64,000 nucleotides of DNA, from positions 62,001 to 126,000 of the forward strand of contig JAQJVL010001214.1 in the NCBI GenBank assembly GCA_035578905.1, in the 5' to 3' direction. How positions within the stretch are numbered: the first letter of the stretch is position 1; each line of letters begins with the position of its first letter. Below are positions 33,001-48,000 of this stretch, piece after piece. The translations under genes and the position numbers were made by a program. Origin of the DNA: Stictocephala bisonia (Eukaryota > Arthropoda > Insecta > Hemiptera > Membracidae). A model generated the notes under the pieces. It searched no databases. It worked only from the letters and a program-made list of their open reading frames with translations, and had not been told where the DNA came from.

Positions 33001-36000
33001 GATCTGCATCACTTAGTCAGTTTGTTATCCATAGAGGTCTTATCATCTCTGTTATCCAGGCTATATTCTGCACTGTATTTTACTTTGCATCCATTCCTCT
33101 ATATCAAGGGCCTCTGATGGTTGGGTGAGTTTTATTTATATTTAGATGTAGCCATGTTATCTCTACATATATACAGTAGACTACCGATTATCCACGATAA
33201 TGAGTGGCTGACCCTTTGTGGATAATCAAAATCATGGATAATCCAAAAATAGCCTAAAATTGCCTGGCAATGACTAAAATCAACTCTGAAACAAAACTGA
33301 GCCTTAAATTAGGCCTTACTATGAGTTTAGGTTTAAAAATAAAACAATTAAAATACAGTAGTAAAGTACATACTGACATTTAATTAAGTATTATTTGAAT
33401 CACATAACAACGTTTTAATGAAAGTAAAACAAACACTTTTATTGTTGGGTTGGAAAGGAGTCTTTTATAGATTTTTGATTCTTAGCGCTAGACTCTTTTC
33501 TTACAATGCTTGCACGAATTTTTCGTAACACCATAATATCACATGCTGTTGTGTCTTGTTCTCCCTCTATGGATTTTCCGTTATGGATTTAACAATAACC
33601 TTAGCTAAACAACTGTTCACTTCTTGTATGTGCAGTATTACTTCCAGTACTGCTCCCACCAGCCTCGGCACTGGAATATCTGATGGAAATGCATATCCAG
33701 ACTAACGGTTGTTACTTTATCACTACCTTCACCTGGATTCTATTCTCCAGCTCACATTCACCCTTAATGACACAAGAGTTGTTAACAATAGAACGCATCC
33801 AGAACGTAAGGGAGTAGCTACCGACCCTGCATCACCGCCAATACTCCAGTATTGTGTGCCGACAATGGCGGAACGCGTCAAACAATAAATACTGCGTTTA
33901 AATTGCACTTTCTATCCAAATACATGTTTATATGTACCGTGTTTAATTAGATTTGCTGGACGTCCTTTTTGAGATATCCCCGAGGCCGGACAAGTTTACG
34001 GCATTTCACTTACAATAGCCCCCCTCCCCCGGTGGGTGGCCCTGCCTAAACACATCGTGCCGTACCTTGCACTTAACACTGTTAACTCACGGGGCTGGGT
34101 TTTATTAGTTTGGTCAGGACTCCGCTCGCCGGTTCCTCACAAATTTATACTCAAGTGATAATTTAACTACTACCGGATTGTGTGCTCTCGCTACTATGTA
34201 TGCCTGTGTGGGTACCACTGTACTTCTATGGGTGGGCGGGTGGGTCAATACCACTGTGCCTGTATGGGTGGCCGGGTGGGTCAGTACCACTGTGCCTGTA
34301 TGGTTAAGTGGTAGAGAGGACTAAATAGTCCTAACTTCGCCACATAAATAAAGGCATTTTTCTTTTTCATTTCATACAGTGATCTCTCGAAGAAATGCAT
34401 TCACTCTTGCTCATTAAGTTTCTTCAATAAGACTTCTTTTTATTTAGAATTAATCACTACAGGGGTTAAAGGAGAATCACGTAATTGTTAATTTTGTTTA
34501 CACTGTATATCATACGTGTATGGGCGAGTGGGTGGGCCAATACCACCATACGTATCTAGGAGAATAGAATTATGCTATATACTTGGAAAGTACAGAATTA
34601 TTTTCTTATCTGTACAATATGGCCTACAATGTTAAATATTTTTACCCAGAAGGTCACCAGGGCCTGTGGTACATTACCACTGTATGTGTATGGGTGAGCG
34701 GGTGGGACATTACCACAGTACGTGTATGGGTGAGCGGGTGGGACATCACCACTGTACGTGTATGGGTGGGCGAGTGGGACATTACCACAGTACGTGTATG
34801 GGTGAGCGGGTGGGACATCACCACTGTACGTGTATGGGTGGGCAGGTGGGTCATTACTCATACACATCCATACATCTAGGAATGTTTGCACAATTGGCTA
34901 CTCTCCATCTTGTAATATTTGCACATATGGACTTTTTCTAATGAGCAACAACTGACTTACAGTGGCAGACGGCAGTGAATTCAAAACAATAGAGCGTCCC
35001 ACTGCTACGCCTGACGTAACTCATCAGTGGCAGTCAAAGTACATTGTAAACAACTACCCTGCATGTTTCAAAAATAACGTTGAAGAGCAGAAATAATGAT
35101 AATAATTTGATTGATAATAATTTCAAATTTTATATATCATATATTACATATCAAGAGACATTTTGATCATCTAGTGATCATTATCAATCTGTAATTATAA
35201 GTTAAATGTTGAATACAAATTAAATTAATATCATTATTTCTATCATAATAACATATTTGCATAAACTATGTACTATTATGTGCTTTATTTATTTTTTTTT
35301 TTTTTTCACAGTCGTGGTTGATCTGCAATGTGGTTAATCCACTCGTGGATGATAGGGAGTCTACTGTATTGTATTTTGGCAAATACCTTTTTTATCTTGC
35401 TAAAGGCCATGACTCATTGCGGTAGGTTTTATCTTATTCCTGCTTAAATTAAGACTTTTCTTGTTTTTCATTTCAGCTATATCCTCATTTCATCATATCT
35501 GTACTGTCATTGTATTTGGGCTTAAGTTCAATTACATTTGGAGCTGTAAGCATATATGTCATTTTTACAAAAAGAAAAACAAGAATTTATATCATTAACA
35601 TGGGTGGTAAATAGAAGAAGCCAAATATCAAACTTTGAAACAATCCAAAGGTCACTGGTTCCCAGTTTGAGATCTGGGAAGTTTCTTGTTTACTGCTGTG
35701 ATTTAATCAAAACCTGGATTTTTCACTCCATATTATGGTATATTTCTGTATTTAATTATTTGGCAGTGTACAACTCTTTTGAGTCCTCAAGAAAGAACAG
35801 TTAAAATACTGATCAAATTGATATACTGGCAGGTGGAAATGAAGAAAGGAAATAATATATCATTTTGTTAATCCTATTTACATAGTTAAGAATAAAATAT
35901 TGGTATGGTAAAAATATTAATTGTCTCTTTAATAAAAAATTAAAAAAAGAGTAATATTCTAATAATCATTGCATACCTAACCTTATGTGTGGTGTTAATC

Positions 36001-39000
36001 TCTAAACCCACTTCATGCTTTACTATCAGAGTACCACTGCCAAGGAGCTGGATGCAGATGGGAGATCAAATACTGGGCAATGAGTAAGAAGGTCATAATA
36101 AAATAAGGTCACTGGGACAAAATAAAAGTCGACAATGAACATAAAATCCCCGCATTGCAGGCAGCACAAGTACTAAGGATGGATTATATCATACATTTAA
36201 TAAATAAAATGTTTATAAAATGGTCTCACAATATTTTTCTATACATTAAATAAATATTTATATAGTTATCAAACTATAATGTGTAACTTTATATTTCAAC
36301 AGCCTTTATAGTTTGACAATGGTTAAAATAGTTTAAAAATCACCAAATATGTTGTAGATATAAATATAGTTATTATGTCAGTTAAATTGTATCTCTTACG
36401 TTATCAGATTTGAATGGCAATAGCAGTTGTTGGATGAGATCACTATATTGTCACTCTGACATTATCAGATTTGAATGTGGGTGGCAGTTGTTGAATGAGA
36501 TCACTTTATTGTTTCTTTGACATTATCAAATGTTATTTTCTATTATTAAAAAAGCTATTTATGTACTAGACCTACAGGGCTCATAACAAACACTCAGTTT
36601 TACAAACTATACTACGTAATATAGCAAGTTGTTGCCTAGAATATAAGGATAAAATAACAATTTTACAAAGGAATGTTGGTTCTATTTAAATGTTCACTGG
36701 CAGTGAAGGTATATCCCTGAACTTTCAGAAAATTATTTGTAAATTTTCCAAACTTAGATTTATATTTAAAATAAGTGTGAAGCATATTTTATTGTTGAAA
36801 ACCTTTTAAATCTACTTGAAATACTTGTCTATCTAATTATTGTCCCTTTCCAGTACATTTTTCTCAGTAGCTAGTGTATATATTAATAAATAGTATACCA
36901 TTTTGTCTCTGATATTATCAGATCTTTTTTATTTTGATTTGTTGTCAAACAAATTATCAAGTAAATGTTATACCTGTTTAGAATAAAAGGAGAAATTGAC
37001 ATTTATAAATCAGTTAAATTTTTATTGTGTCTTTAGGTATGCCACTTTGTACACCATGTTTCCTGTGTTCTCACTGGTGCTAGACAAAGATGTATCGGAC
37101 AAAATTGCTCTCACCTACCCTGAGCTGTACAAAGAGCTTAGTAAAGGGCGCTCTCTGTCTTACAAGACGTTCTTCATGTGGGTTCTCATAAGTATTTATC
37201 AAGGTCAGTGAAATTCTCACATTAAGGCCATTTAATAACCTCCATAGCCAAAATTGCACGTTTTTTGGCTAATTTTCCTTATTCACACACAATGAAATAA
37301 AATAATCTTGATCTGCATGCACATTTCAGATTTTTGATTTGCTATATTTGATATATCAAGTTTAGAAAACATCAAATGACATTTTGAAATTTAAAAACAA
37401 ATGTCTACAAAAATGGACTTGTACATTTTATTGTTTACAGTATACTATTTTTTCCTTACAAAAAAATTGGTAAGATTAAGTTTTTCAAAACCAAGGGGAT
37501 TTTTTAATATTCTTTCCTGTTTAACCCTTTTAGTGCTATGTTCGTTCACATTTGCTTTGCAAAAAGTACCAGGCTATTTTTGTCAAAATGTAAAATTCTA
37601 GTTAAATTAATGTAGCATGTACAGTTCTCATCATACATTTGTATTTTTTTTAACTGCTGAAAAATAAGTGTTCTTCATAAAATATATAAAAATGTGACAT
37701 CTTATTCTTAAATTTTTTATTTGTAACAGTTTAAAAATATATGGATGAGAACAGTTTTTTTTTCTTTTATGCTACTTTGAAGGTGCATATTTTAATTTTG
37801 ATGAATTTTGCTTTTGATACGATTATAGAACAGCCATATTTAATCGTTTGTCACACTAAAAAATCTCTTTTTACAGAAATATAACTAAAATACTACACAA
37901 TTTAGTTACCAAATCAGTATTTCTGAAAAATAAAATTTGAGTCATTAATGTATTATTGTTATTCTTCTTCTAGATGCATAATAAAAATATAGAGCTGTAA
38001 AAAACGATAAATTAACTCAAATTATAGTATAATTTACTCAACATACCGCTTTGGTTGTACCGACGTATTCCCACCGGCCGCCTATGTTTTGTGCCATCTG
38101 ATGACGTTTCCACTATTTCCATGTCTGTCACCGATCGGCTGCATAAAGAAAACGCCATCCAATAACAAAACTGAGAACATCAATTATCGTAGATTCAATT
38201 AGTATTACTCCGGTGCCTTTTGAATAAAAGATAGTGATGCTGTATTAGAAATACGAAAGCGTCTCATAGCAACGAATGCAATTTTTGCACTATTAAGAGA
38301 CGTCAAACTCTCGGGACTAAAAGGGTTAAGCATGATCAAAATGAGTTGGAAAATTTAAACCTTACACACTATATACCATAACCTATAAAATATTCAAAAC
38401 TACAGATGTATGCATACCTGAGTACATAGTTGAAGTTTTTTATTTACTTAAGCTGCCATATTCTGCTTAGATCATATTAAAGACACATTTACATTAACAA
38501 ATAAATTGTCAAAAAGGGTTACAATTTTCATTAATATTTTATAGTTTTGTCACAAAAAGTTTGTAAAGTTTAGATTTGGTCAAATTAATGTGATTTTTGT
38601 ATATTTTGTCCAAATTAAATCGTTAGTAGGCTATAAGAAGCTGGGCAGTTTAAACCTTAACAATTATTTTCCTTAATGAATCCATTATCAAAACTGCTTT
38701 AAAATTTTATTTTTGACGTTTCATAAAATTTTAAATGGTGAACATACAAATGCAGACCTGGTGAACAGTTCAGATTTTTTATTTACATCACTCTTTCGAA
38801 ATCTATATTTTCCCATATCTTGAAGATCCCATGTCTTAAAGAATAAATAAATAAAATATTGAATTTAGAGCATATCAAATTAAATTTTTAAATGTTAAGT
38901 GCATTCTCTACTAAAAAGGTCCTATACATTTTTACTGTGTGTACTATATTTTCCTCACAAAAAGTTGGTAAAATTTAATTTTTGTCAAAAAAGTGATTTA

Positions 39001-42000
39001 AAAAAAAATATTTCTATCCATATAAGTATAAATAAAATAAGCTGGAATCTTATAACCTAATACACTACAGTAAATCTCATTTTATCTGGACTAACGTGGC
39101 GGTATGCCAATCGGCATATACATTTATTTATTTATTCATAAAACTCCGATCGTCAAGATATGGGCGAATATGGATTTCGAATGAGTGTAGATGAGCGAAT
39201 GTAGTCATTGTTACAAACTAAGGCCGACTATTTCTTAGAAAGTGTCATTAATTAATAGCCCAATGACAAATGAACAGCCGGTGGTTATCAGCTGATCCTT
39301 CTCAAAATGTATTGACTCTGATTGGAATCGAACTGAGAACCTTAAGCACATGAAGCTTGGATTTGACCAACTACGCTACATAAATCCGGATAAAAAAATA
39401 CAAGATAAAAATTGGGTAAAAATCGGTAAAAGATGCCTACATGGTACAATAGGCAACATATGCTTCACAGATGTGCTTAGATGGTCCGGCCTTGCTTCAT
39501 TTGTGTGAGAATATTTTGGTAACTGAAAGAACGTTCGATAAAAATATCTCACCATTGCTAAACTTGATCAAAGTCAGTGTTTTTATGTAAATGAACAACA
39601 AAAAGCCTAATATACAAGATAGCCTACTATTTAGGCTATTCTTTTAACTAAGATGGTCTGGACAATGATAAACGTTTGGATAGGAATGTCATATAAATAA
39701 ACCAGCTTTATACTGTATAAAATAGCGTTTAATAACATTTACTGTCACACTAGGAAGTTTTTATTCAGCACCATTCTGTATTCTGCGTATTCAAAACCGC
39801 ACTATGACCTTAAATGTTTACGTACGCAACTTAGCGGCAACTAATAGAAACAATAAAAAGAGTACGTGACGTGACATTAGCAACGCTAGCGCTCCGTGTG
39901 GATCGCCCAAGAACAAATCCAAATACAGTACTTATAGTTTACTGTGTACCAGAAACCATGTGTGCATGTCTATGATACAACGTAAGGAACATGGCTGCAA
40001 TGAGTTTATCGCGGGTGCTGCCATGAGAGAAGGACGTTTAATGTTTCTACAGTGGAGTAACAATTGTAGAAAACAAATATTCACTGTCCATCGAACTGGT
40101 TAGCTGATCCGTATAAACTGGAATCCGGATAAAACGAGGTTTACTTTATTTACTGTTACCACTATATTAACAAAACTGCTTTAACCCTAGATCAACAAGA
40201 ATGTAAACTACATAAATACAGGTGCCATTTTTGGCGCTTTGCAAGCCTTTTTTGTAAAATTTGATTCCTACTTGAATCGTTTTCGTCGAACAACCTAACA
40301 CGACACCATTATTACTAGTATGATTTGACAGGTCCAACACGTGTGAAGATTGATTTCCCGCGCGTCATCAGCTGTTTGGTTCCCGCCAAATCAGGCCCTA
40401 ACCGCCAATCAGTGCTTGGCAAACAGCTTTGTTTCCCCGGAGTTCAATGGAGGGCTGATTGTTTCAATCCGCTAACCTCCCTCTTTTGACCGTCCATTAT
40501 TTATCCACTTGTCCCCGGGGGTTCTTTATGGAGACATATCATTCAATACCACTTGACAAATTTATTTATAAAAGCTAAATAATTTATTGACGCACTACTT
40601 TATTAGTAATATAGGGTTGAAAACAATGAGTTCCTTATACAGAAATATAAACCCTAATGTAAATATTTGCGAGCCAAAAATATACACTTACACTGGCATG
40701 ATCGAACTACTTTGCATCCCCCTAAAGTAGATTTATAGGGTTTTCTTGACTATACAACTTTGATATGCAGGAGGACGGCAGCAGGCTGACCTCATAGTAG
40801 AAAAAGCTATGCTAATATGTACATTTTAGCATATTGTTTTTCTTCTCAAGAACTGTACATTCACATACTACTATCAAAACTCACATACCACTTTAGTAAA
40901 TAATTACTATCAAGAAAGAAATGAAAACAATTTTTAAATAATGTACGGAAATTATAACTATGAATCCTAATTAGGAGTGCTAAATACTTGTTGTAAATAA
41001 TTCCAAGATAGCCAAATTGTTTAGAATTTAGTGGACTATAATAATATGTTGTTATATTTTAGATAAACTACAAAGTTTTTTTGGAATTTTTTTTTCATAA
41101 ACACTAATATGTGCAAAGTTGTAGTATGATCATTGTATGTAATCAAATAGTACTTGAAAAAAATTTAAAAATCAGCATTGAATAGGAAATAAAAAGTTGT
41201 GCAGGAAAAATATTTATATTCTACACTAAAACATATTTTCATACTTTTTGTTTATGGAGAAAGTCTGCTCTACGTAGAATTTTAAACACGCAAAAAAGGG
41301 TATACAAAAACATTATTGGTAAAATATCTAAATTACCTATAACTTTGTAATTTGTTTTGGTGGATAGAGTATTTAATTCTCTGCGGATTGTCATTTAGTA
41401 CGCCTTATTCCTACTTCTGGTTATTTTTCAGTCATGCGACAAACATCGGCAATTTTACTCCGTCCAGACCTCCAGACGGGAATTGAGTGGGAATTTGTTG
41501 TTGCATGTTTTCCTACGTTTATAAAATATTTAGATATGGAATAATCTTTTATGAGAATTGCATTAGGATAGAAGAAATCTTACTTCTGCAGAAAAGGCTA
41601 TAAGAGTAATCTTAAATGTAGGCCTTACGGAACATTGTAAACACTATTTGTTAAATTGAATATTCTAACTGTTATAAATATTTACATCTTTGATTTGATT
41701 TTATATGTTTTACGAACTCCTGGTATAATTAAAAAAAGTACCCATCAGTATAAAACTAGGATTAAAGATAAAGCTGCTATTAATTTTGCTAGATTACATA
41801 AAACTTCTAACAGCCATAATATAGTTTCACTTAGAGTTTATAATAAATTAACCTACTTGATTGACAAGTACAGTACAACCTCTTTTATCCGGCCTAATGT
41901 GGCGAAGGTCAAGCCCTATAACACATAAGCCATAAATAACATGGTTTTATTGGAAAAAAACATTTAGTAACTAATAACAGTCAGCACGCGTAAGTGGGGC

Positions 42001-45000
42001 CCCTTCAATTAATTGCATGTGATGCAACGCTCTCTACAGCAATTGTAATGAAACGAACGATGTTTATTACGATCGCCAAATATGATGCTGCTTTATAATC
42101 AATGCTGCGTCCCCACTTGCGAAATGGACACTTCCAGCAAGACTCACTGAACAAAAGTAAACAACATTGCCAGCTCGGATCTTCAGGCTCATTATTAAAT
42201 TATTACGCAACCGCTTGTCGGTCCGATTAATTTTAATTTTATCTTGTAAATAATGTTTATTGTTATCTACTTCCGAACTGGATGATATGGACTGCCAGAT
42301 AAAGCGAGGCCGGATAATCGAGGTTGTACTGTATTCAGAAAAATCTTTCTGTAATAAATTTTTTAACTGGCTCCTAAAGAACCCATTTTATTCTGTTGGC
42401 GAATTTTTTAATATTCCTAATATTGATTTTTGATTCATTCCACTTAATAAACTTGTATAATTAGCTCCTAAAGCCCCCTTTTCATTTAATCAACAGTTTT
42501 ATTTATACCTATTCGGTACACACCTTACAATTAATTTAATAAACTGTAAAGGTATGTAATTGCTCATAATCAATTAATTTATTATTATTATTTCTATCTA
42601 TTCATGTTTTGACTTTATATTCTTAAGAATCTATTGACTAGCATAGATGTGCTGTACATACGACTTTGACAATGCTATAATAGTTGTATGACAAATAAAT
42701 GGAATTTGAATCTGAAATAACATTAGCCAAGCTTTCTAAAGGAGTTTGGGGGCGAAGCCCCTAACATGGGAAGCAAGCTCATTCATGAGAAAGTATATAA
42801 GTTTTGTTTGATTTTGGCACACCACATTTACCATTGATACCATGAAATTGTAATATTTACATCTGTCAAGCTCATCGCAAGTTTAATAAACAAAAAACTG
42901 CTATTATCTGATTTTTTTGAAAAATTGAAAGTTTTACAGTAATAAAAAAGATATAAACTATAGTTTTTCCTAGTTTGAATTTATATTTTTAACATGAATT
43001 ATAACAAACAATAAATGTATTACAATACAATAAATTATAGCTGATATTCTTTTCAACCACTATAGCAGTGATGGACAAACAGATTAGAAATGAAGGGGAG
43101 TTCGTAAGTCGGTATCAAGCATAACTTATCGCAGGAGTCGGCCCTGATACGTTTTACTGTATAAGAAATCAGTATATTGGAGAGATAGGACATCAGCAAA
43201 CTTACCATAGAAGACAAGTTCACTAACACCGGAGTAGTAGTAACAAAAGAATCACATAATCACACGAATTTTCAGTACCACTGGCACTTTCTTCAGGTGA
43301 GGGGACCTGAAGAAAGTGCCAGTGGTACTGAAAATTCGTGTGATTATGTGATTCTTTTGTGTATGTTACTACTACTCTAGTGTTAGTGAATTTGTCTTCT
43401 AAGGTAAGTTTGCTAAGTCCTATCTATCCAATATACTAATTCCTGGCCTAGTACCCTTTAACCTAACCTAAAATTGTATAAGAAATCAATGCTAGTAAAT
43501 AATTGATGGTCCACTTAGCTTGGTGTATAAAGTATTTTTTATAAACAAGTTCCTCTGCTCCACCATGCCTTGTAGGAGGCTGGCTGCTAATTATTGATGT
43601 CATAGTAAGAACTGCTTGGAAAGATAAAAAAAGTTACAGAGTTTTTTTAGCAAATGTTATTCTCACAACTTCATGTCAAGTATGTGTCTTAGGTGGTGTG
43701 ATCATGTATGGTGCGCTGTTTCTGTTTGTTGATGAGTTCATCCATGTAGTGGCCATCAGTTTCACCGCACTCGTTCTCACAGAACTCATAATGGTCGCCC
43801 TTACAGTTCGTACCTGGCACTATCTCATAATTTTGGCTGAAATTCTCTCATTTGGACTCTACGTCTTATCACTAATTATCCTCAAGGATTCCTTTGGTGA
43901 GTTTTAATTTTGAAATAATTAACCGATTAAAATGAATCCTAGTTTGTAATTTGGTAAAGAATATAGAAGTATCAGAGTTGTTTATTTGAGACATTGATTA
44001 ATTTTAGAGTACGCTGAAATAGTTTAGGGTTAATAAAGAAGAATATTTTAAGATTACCTCTATTTGATATGGGATAAACTAATATTTGTATTTAGAACAC
44101 AGTAAAGTGGTATACATACATCAAACAATGGATAACTGGTATCCCCTCCTTCAATTTCTGGGAAGAACATTGCTGTAATAAAATGACTTTAACCCTTAAA
44201 ACGCGGAATCCGAATATATGTGGTAGAGTACAATTGCCCATAACGCGGTATCCGTATATTTATGGTAGTCGATATTTATAAACTTAGATTAAATTAAATA
44301 CGCATCAGCGAGCTCTACTGTTCAAGGTCAACACTATTTTTAGGTTGCTATTCAATTATGATCATATGAACTGGTTACTAGGAAATGCCTTTAATAAATA
44401 TGACGTTTTTATTAATCACTGCCATTTTCAAAGTTACCGCTAGCGCTCGATGCATATATATACGGAACGTGAAGACAGATGACGCGCCGCTCAAAGCTCA
44501 TTTGCTCGTTGTGTGTCCCAAACGTAATTACTAACCTTGTTTGAGTAAACAACTTTTATAATTTGCCTTTTACCATATATTTTTTTCAGTTTCATATATT
44601 TAAGTTATAAATTATTTTATTTTATTATTATATAGTCTAGTTTTATTCTGTAGGATTTAAAATATTTTCACAATAACTAACACAGATGATTTCGATGAAT
44701 ACAATTTTTTTTTAATGTATCTTATAGTTATATTTCATTTTCAACCTTGCAACAAACTGGCTAAATAGAAAAAAATATAACTTTGGAGAAAATAAAAATT
44801 ATATAAATACAACAAATAGAGCGTTAATTGAAAAATTACACTTTAAGGGTTAACAGAGCCAGTTTAAGAGGTAAACAAAGTACGCGGCTGCGTGGGGCGC
44901 CAGGAAAAAAGGGTGCCTAAAAGCCCAGTAGTAAACCAGGAGACTAACAAAATATCGTAATCTGAAGTAGGATAAGTGATTAAAAATATCGAATGGTAAA

Positions 45001-48000
45001 ATATTCCGCTGATAATTGGTTCTGATCATTGCTGATTTATAGTCTGAGCGTTGATTTATTCTGCCAAATTCATATTGTAGGAGTAAGATTAAATTCCAAA
45101 GTGGAACCCCTTGAACATACTCCTATATCACATTACTCAAGTTTACTGTTATTATCAAAATGATGCAAAACCTTACAGAAAGATTTGCTGCCCCACTATT
45201 GGCTGAAAAGGCGGCTGATATTAATTTCATCATGCACCATGGAGTAACGCGGACGTAGTGATGTTCTTATTGTGAATTAACTATGCTCGACAATATGTCG
45301 TCTGCTATCGTTTATTAATTCCCAATTAATTGCTTACTCGAATGTGTAGTAAATACAATTCATTCACAAATTCAAGATGTCTATTAAAATCTATAAAACA
45401 CCTCAGTCAATCGCCATGCATTAATTAATGGGCAACAATAATTTGCCAAAAAGAATTACTGTAAATTGAACAACCACAATTATGTTTGGCTTACAAAGTA
45501 ACAAATTTTGCTTTTATGTTACACAGAATATATGTAAGATTATAGTAGTTAGTTTAAACCATGTCTTGTAATCTCCTCTGAAGTTTTATAAATGGTGTAT
45601 TGATTAAAAAAAATACTTTTTCTGAGTATAATTCAGAGGTGTGATAGTTTAAAATTTTAAACAAAACTAGCATAGTACCCGTCCTTCTTACAGGATTTAC
45701 GTTCTTTTATATTGGTGCTTATTGCATTCAGTAATACAAAACGTGTACCTACTGGCATCAAGCACAAAAATACTGTTCTAATTCCTGTAGTTTACAATTC
45801 CAGCTGATAAGTGGTAAATAACTTGCCTACTATTTAGCTGAATGCTTCCATGCGATTGGTAGATTTAGTTACCAGTATTTTATCGAATAGTCAAACCAGG
45901 TGATTTCGCCCATGTAACATCACAGTCTACTGCGCAGCCTTGTCGTGAGACATACCATCTTTTATAGTTACCCTGGATATGGTTGTTTGATGTAAGTTAT
46001 TTATTTGTTCCAACAGCTGATTAATAAAACTATTATAAACAAATAATTGTCAAATTGGTATTGCCATAGGGGTTGCATTGATACTTCTTAGAACCTCTGG
46101 GGTTGTTTCCTGATGGAATTTCAAAATGAAGATTGGCCTATGTGTTAACCAGAGACCCTAAGAATGTCCATGCAAAATTTCAGACGAATGGGTTCTGTAG
46201 TTTTTGCGTGATTGATTACACACACAGACACCATTAGATAGTTATATAATAGTAAGAAGATTGTGCGTTTTCACTAAACTTGCTTTGAATAATAATTGAG
46301 CTAAGAAAGTAACACGATCTTGATAATCGTGATATAATAATTTGTAAACAGAAACAGCTTTGTACATTATATTCACAGAGCAGTATTTGTAAATATAAAG
46401 AGCCTATTTATAGGCCCACATTATTATTCAGTTCTTTTTTTTTGTCAATGGTCATTAGACACTCAATTGTACAACAATGTTTTCAGACCACCCATGCAGT
46501 ATCTATTGCAGCTAAACGAACCGACTGCTGCGTAATTTGTTACAACTGAAACTCCCATTTTTGACCCCAAAGAATTAAGTAAAAATATTTCTATCCCGGA
46601 AAATCCCAAAAAGGGCATTGGGGAAGGGTTCTTTTCAGAAAATTTTCGAATAGGGATATAGATCGTGTTACACCTTGTTTTTAAAGTCTTTAAAGCCTTA
46701 TTATTTTGATAAAAATTTTTTAATTATCCTAACCCCTAGAATTTTTTATTGGGGGTGGCCCAAAATAAAAAAAAAAATGTTTTTTTAAACTTGATGTTAT
46801 TGTAACTCTTCTGTACATTACAAGGATGTAAATTTTTATCCAATTCTACCATGTCCTTTCAACTAACAATAAGTTTGGGCATTTATCCTCCATCATTGCT
46901 AAAATCGTTAAAATGTTAAAGAAGAAAAATATCTCTATTTTTAAGTAGGACCCTATGTCACAAAGCACATCAAATTAAAGGACTGTAAAAATCAAACCTT
47001 TTTTATTTCATCTTCATTTCAAGTTCCTATCACATCTTTGGTGGTTTTTATATTGCGGACGGAAACCCATTTTTTACTATGAAAGTGGGTTTTTAACATC
47101 AAACTATTTCATGCATATTAAATTAAAGGTCTCTAATAAAACATTATTTTACATTTAAAGTTTTGTAATTAATTATTTATCGCAGTTTTTAAATGGCTAA
47201 TTAAAAACTAATTTTTTACTTTTCTTTAGTTTTATCTTCATTTTAGTTGTTCTTTCTTTTCAGTTTTTCCTAATTTTTGCTTTAATTTACGAGTAAATGA
47301 CTTGTTGAATTTCTTGTAAGCTGACTTGTGTTGTATTTATTGATGTTTTACACTTTTTCAACTTTGATTTATTTATATATATGTAATTGGGCTTTAAGGT
47401 GTAACAATTATTAAATTCAATAAATAAGTTAATTTAACCCTGATATTTGAGTCTCAGTCATCATTACTTAATCCTTAAGTATTTGTATTTAATTTAATTG
47501 TATTTATATCCAGACTGAATGCCTCCTACCAATGATATGTATTCACTGCTCCTACCTCTCGATTTTTTTTATGGAAGGGGGGCGCCGCGATGTTGTTTGC
47601 TAACACTAAAAAAATGTCTACAACCAGCCCTGAGGGTTGTTATCTTGCCACTCTACGTGTATTCCATGTACGTGTATTTGAGGATTTTGAGGATATCACT
47701 GTACATGTATGTGCAGGTGGATGGTACTCCCACCGGTAGGCCACTGCAGGATATATTCTTTCAACTGTAATAATTAAGTAGCTGCTCAACATATTTTTTA
47801 ATCTCAAAGAATACAAATTAATGGCTATACTGTTTTTAAATTAATGCTCTGTTTATAATGATGATTTAAACTATGCACTTTCTTTGACCATATTTTTTTC
47901 ATTGCATTTCTTAAGGATAAGTGAAAGAACAGACCATGTTTGAATATTTCTATTAATTAAGTGATGTTATTTCATGTAAGGACATATCCAAGGACATATG

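Larger units (their letters stand above)
33174..35366. mobile_element. pogo-like element, second family, carrying minisatellite
   Basis: The tips are CAGTAGACTACCGATTATCC and (reverse complement, right) CAGTAGACTCCCTATCATCC, flanked by TA (33172-33173, 35367-35368). The body is 2193 bp, with no intact transposase recognised and two blocks of the ~36-bp minisatellite inside. It lies in flippase intron D-E. Superfamily is inferred from tips and TA duplication. Confidence 0.85.

Noticed and set aside
34583..34941. Frames of 66-98 codons with repeated [16 protein letters not shown] units
   Set aside because: Minisatellite translation inside a pogo-like element.
42740..42775. Helitron end suggested by a GC hairpin
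   Set aside because: No CTRR terminus or TC start could be linked to it.
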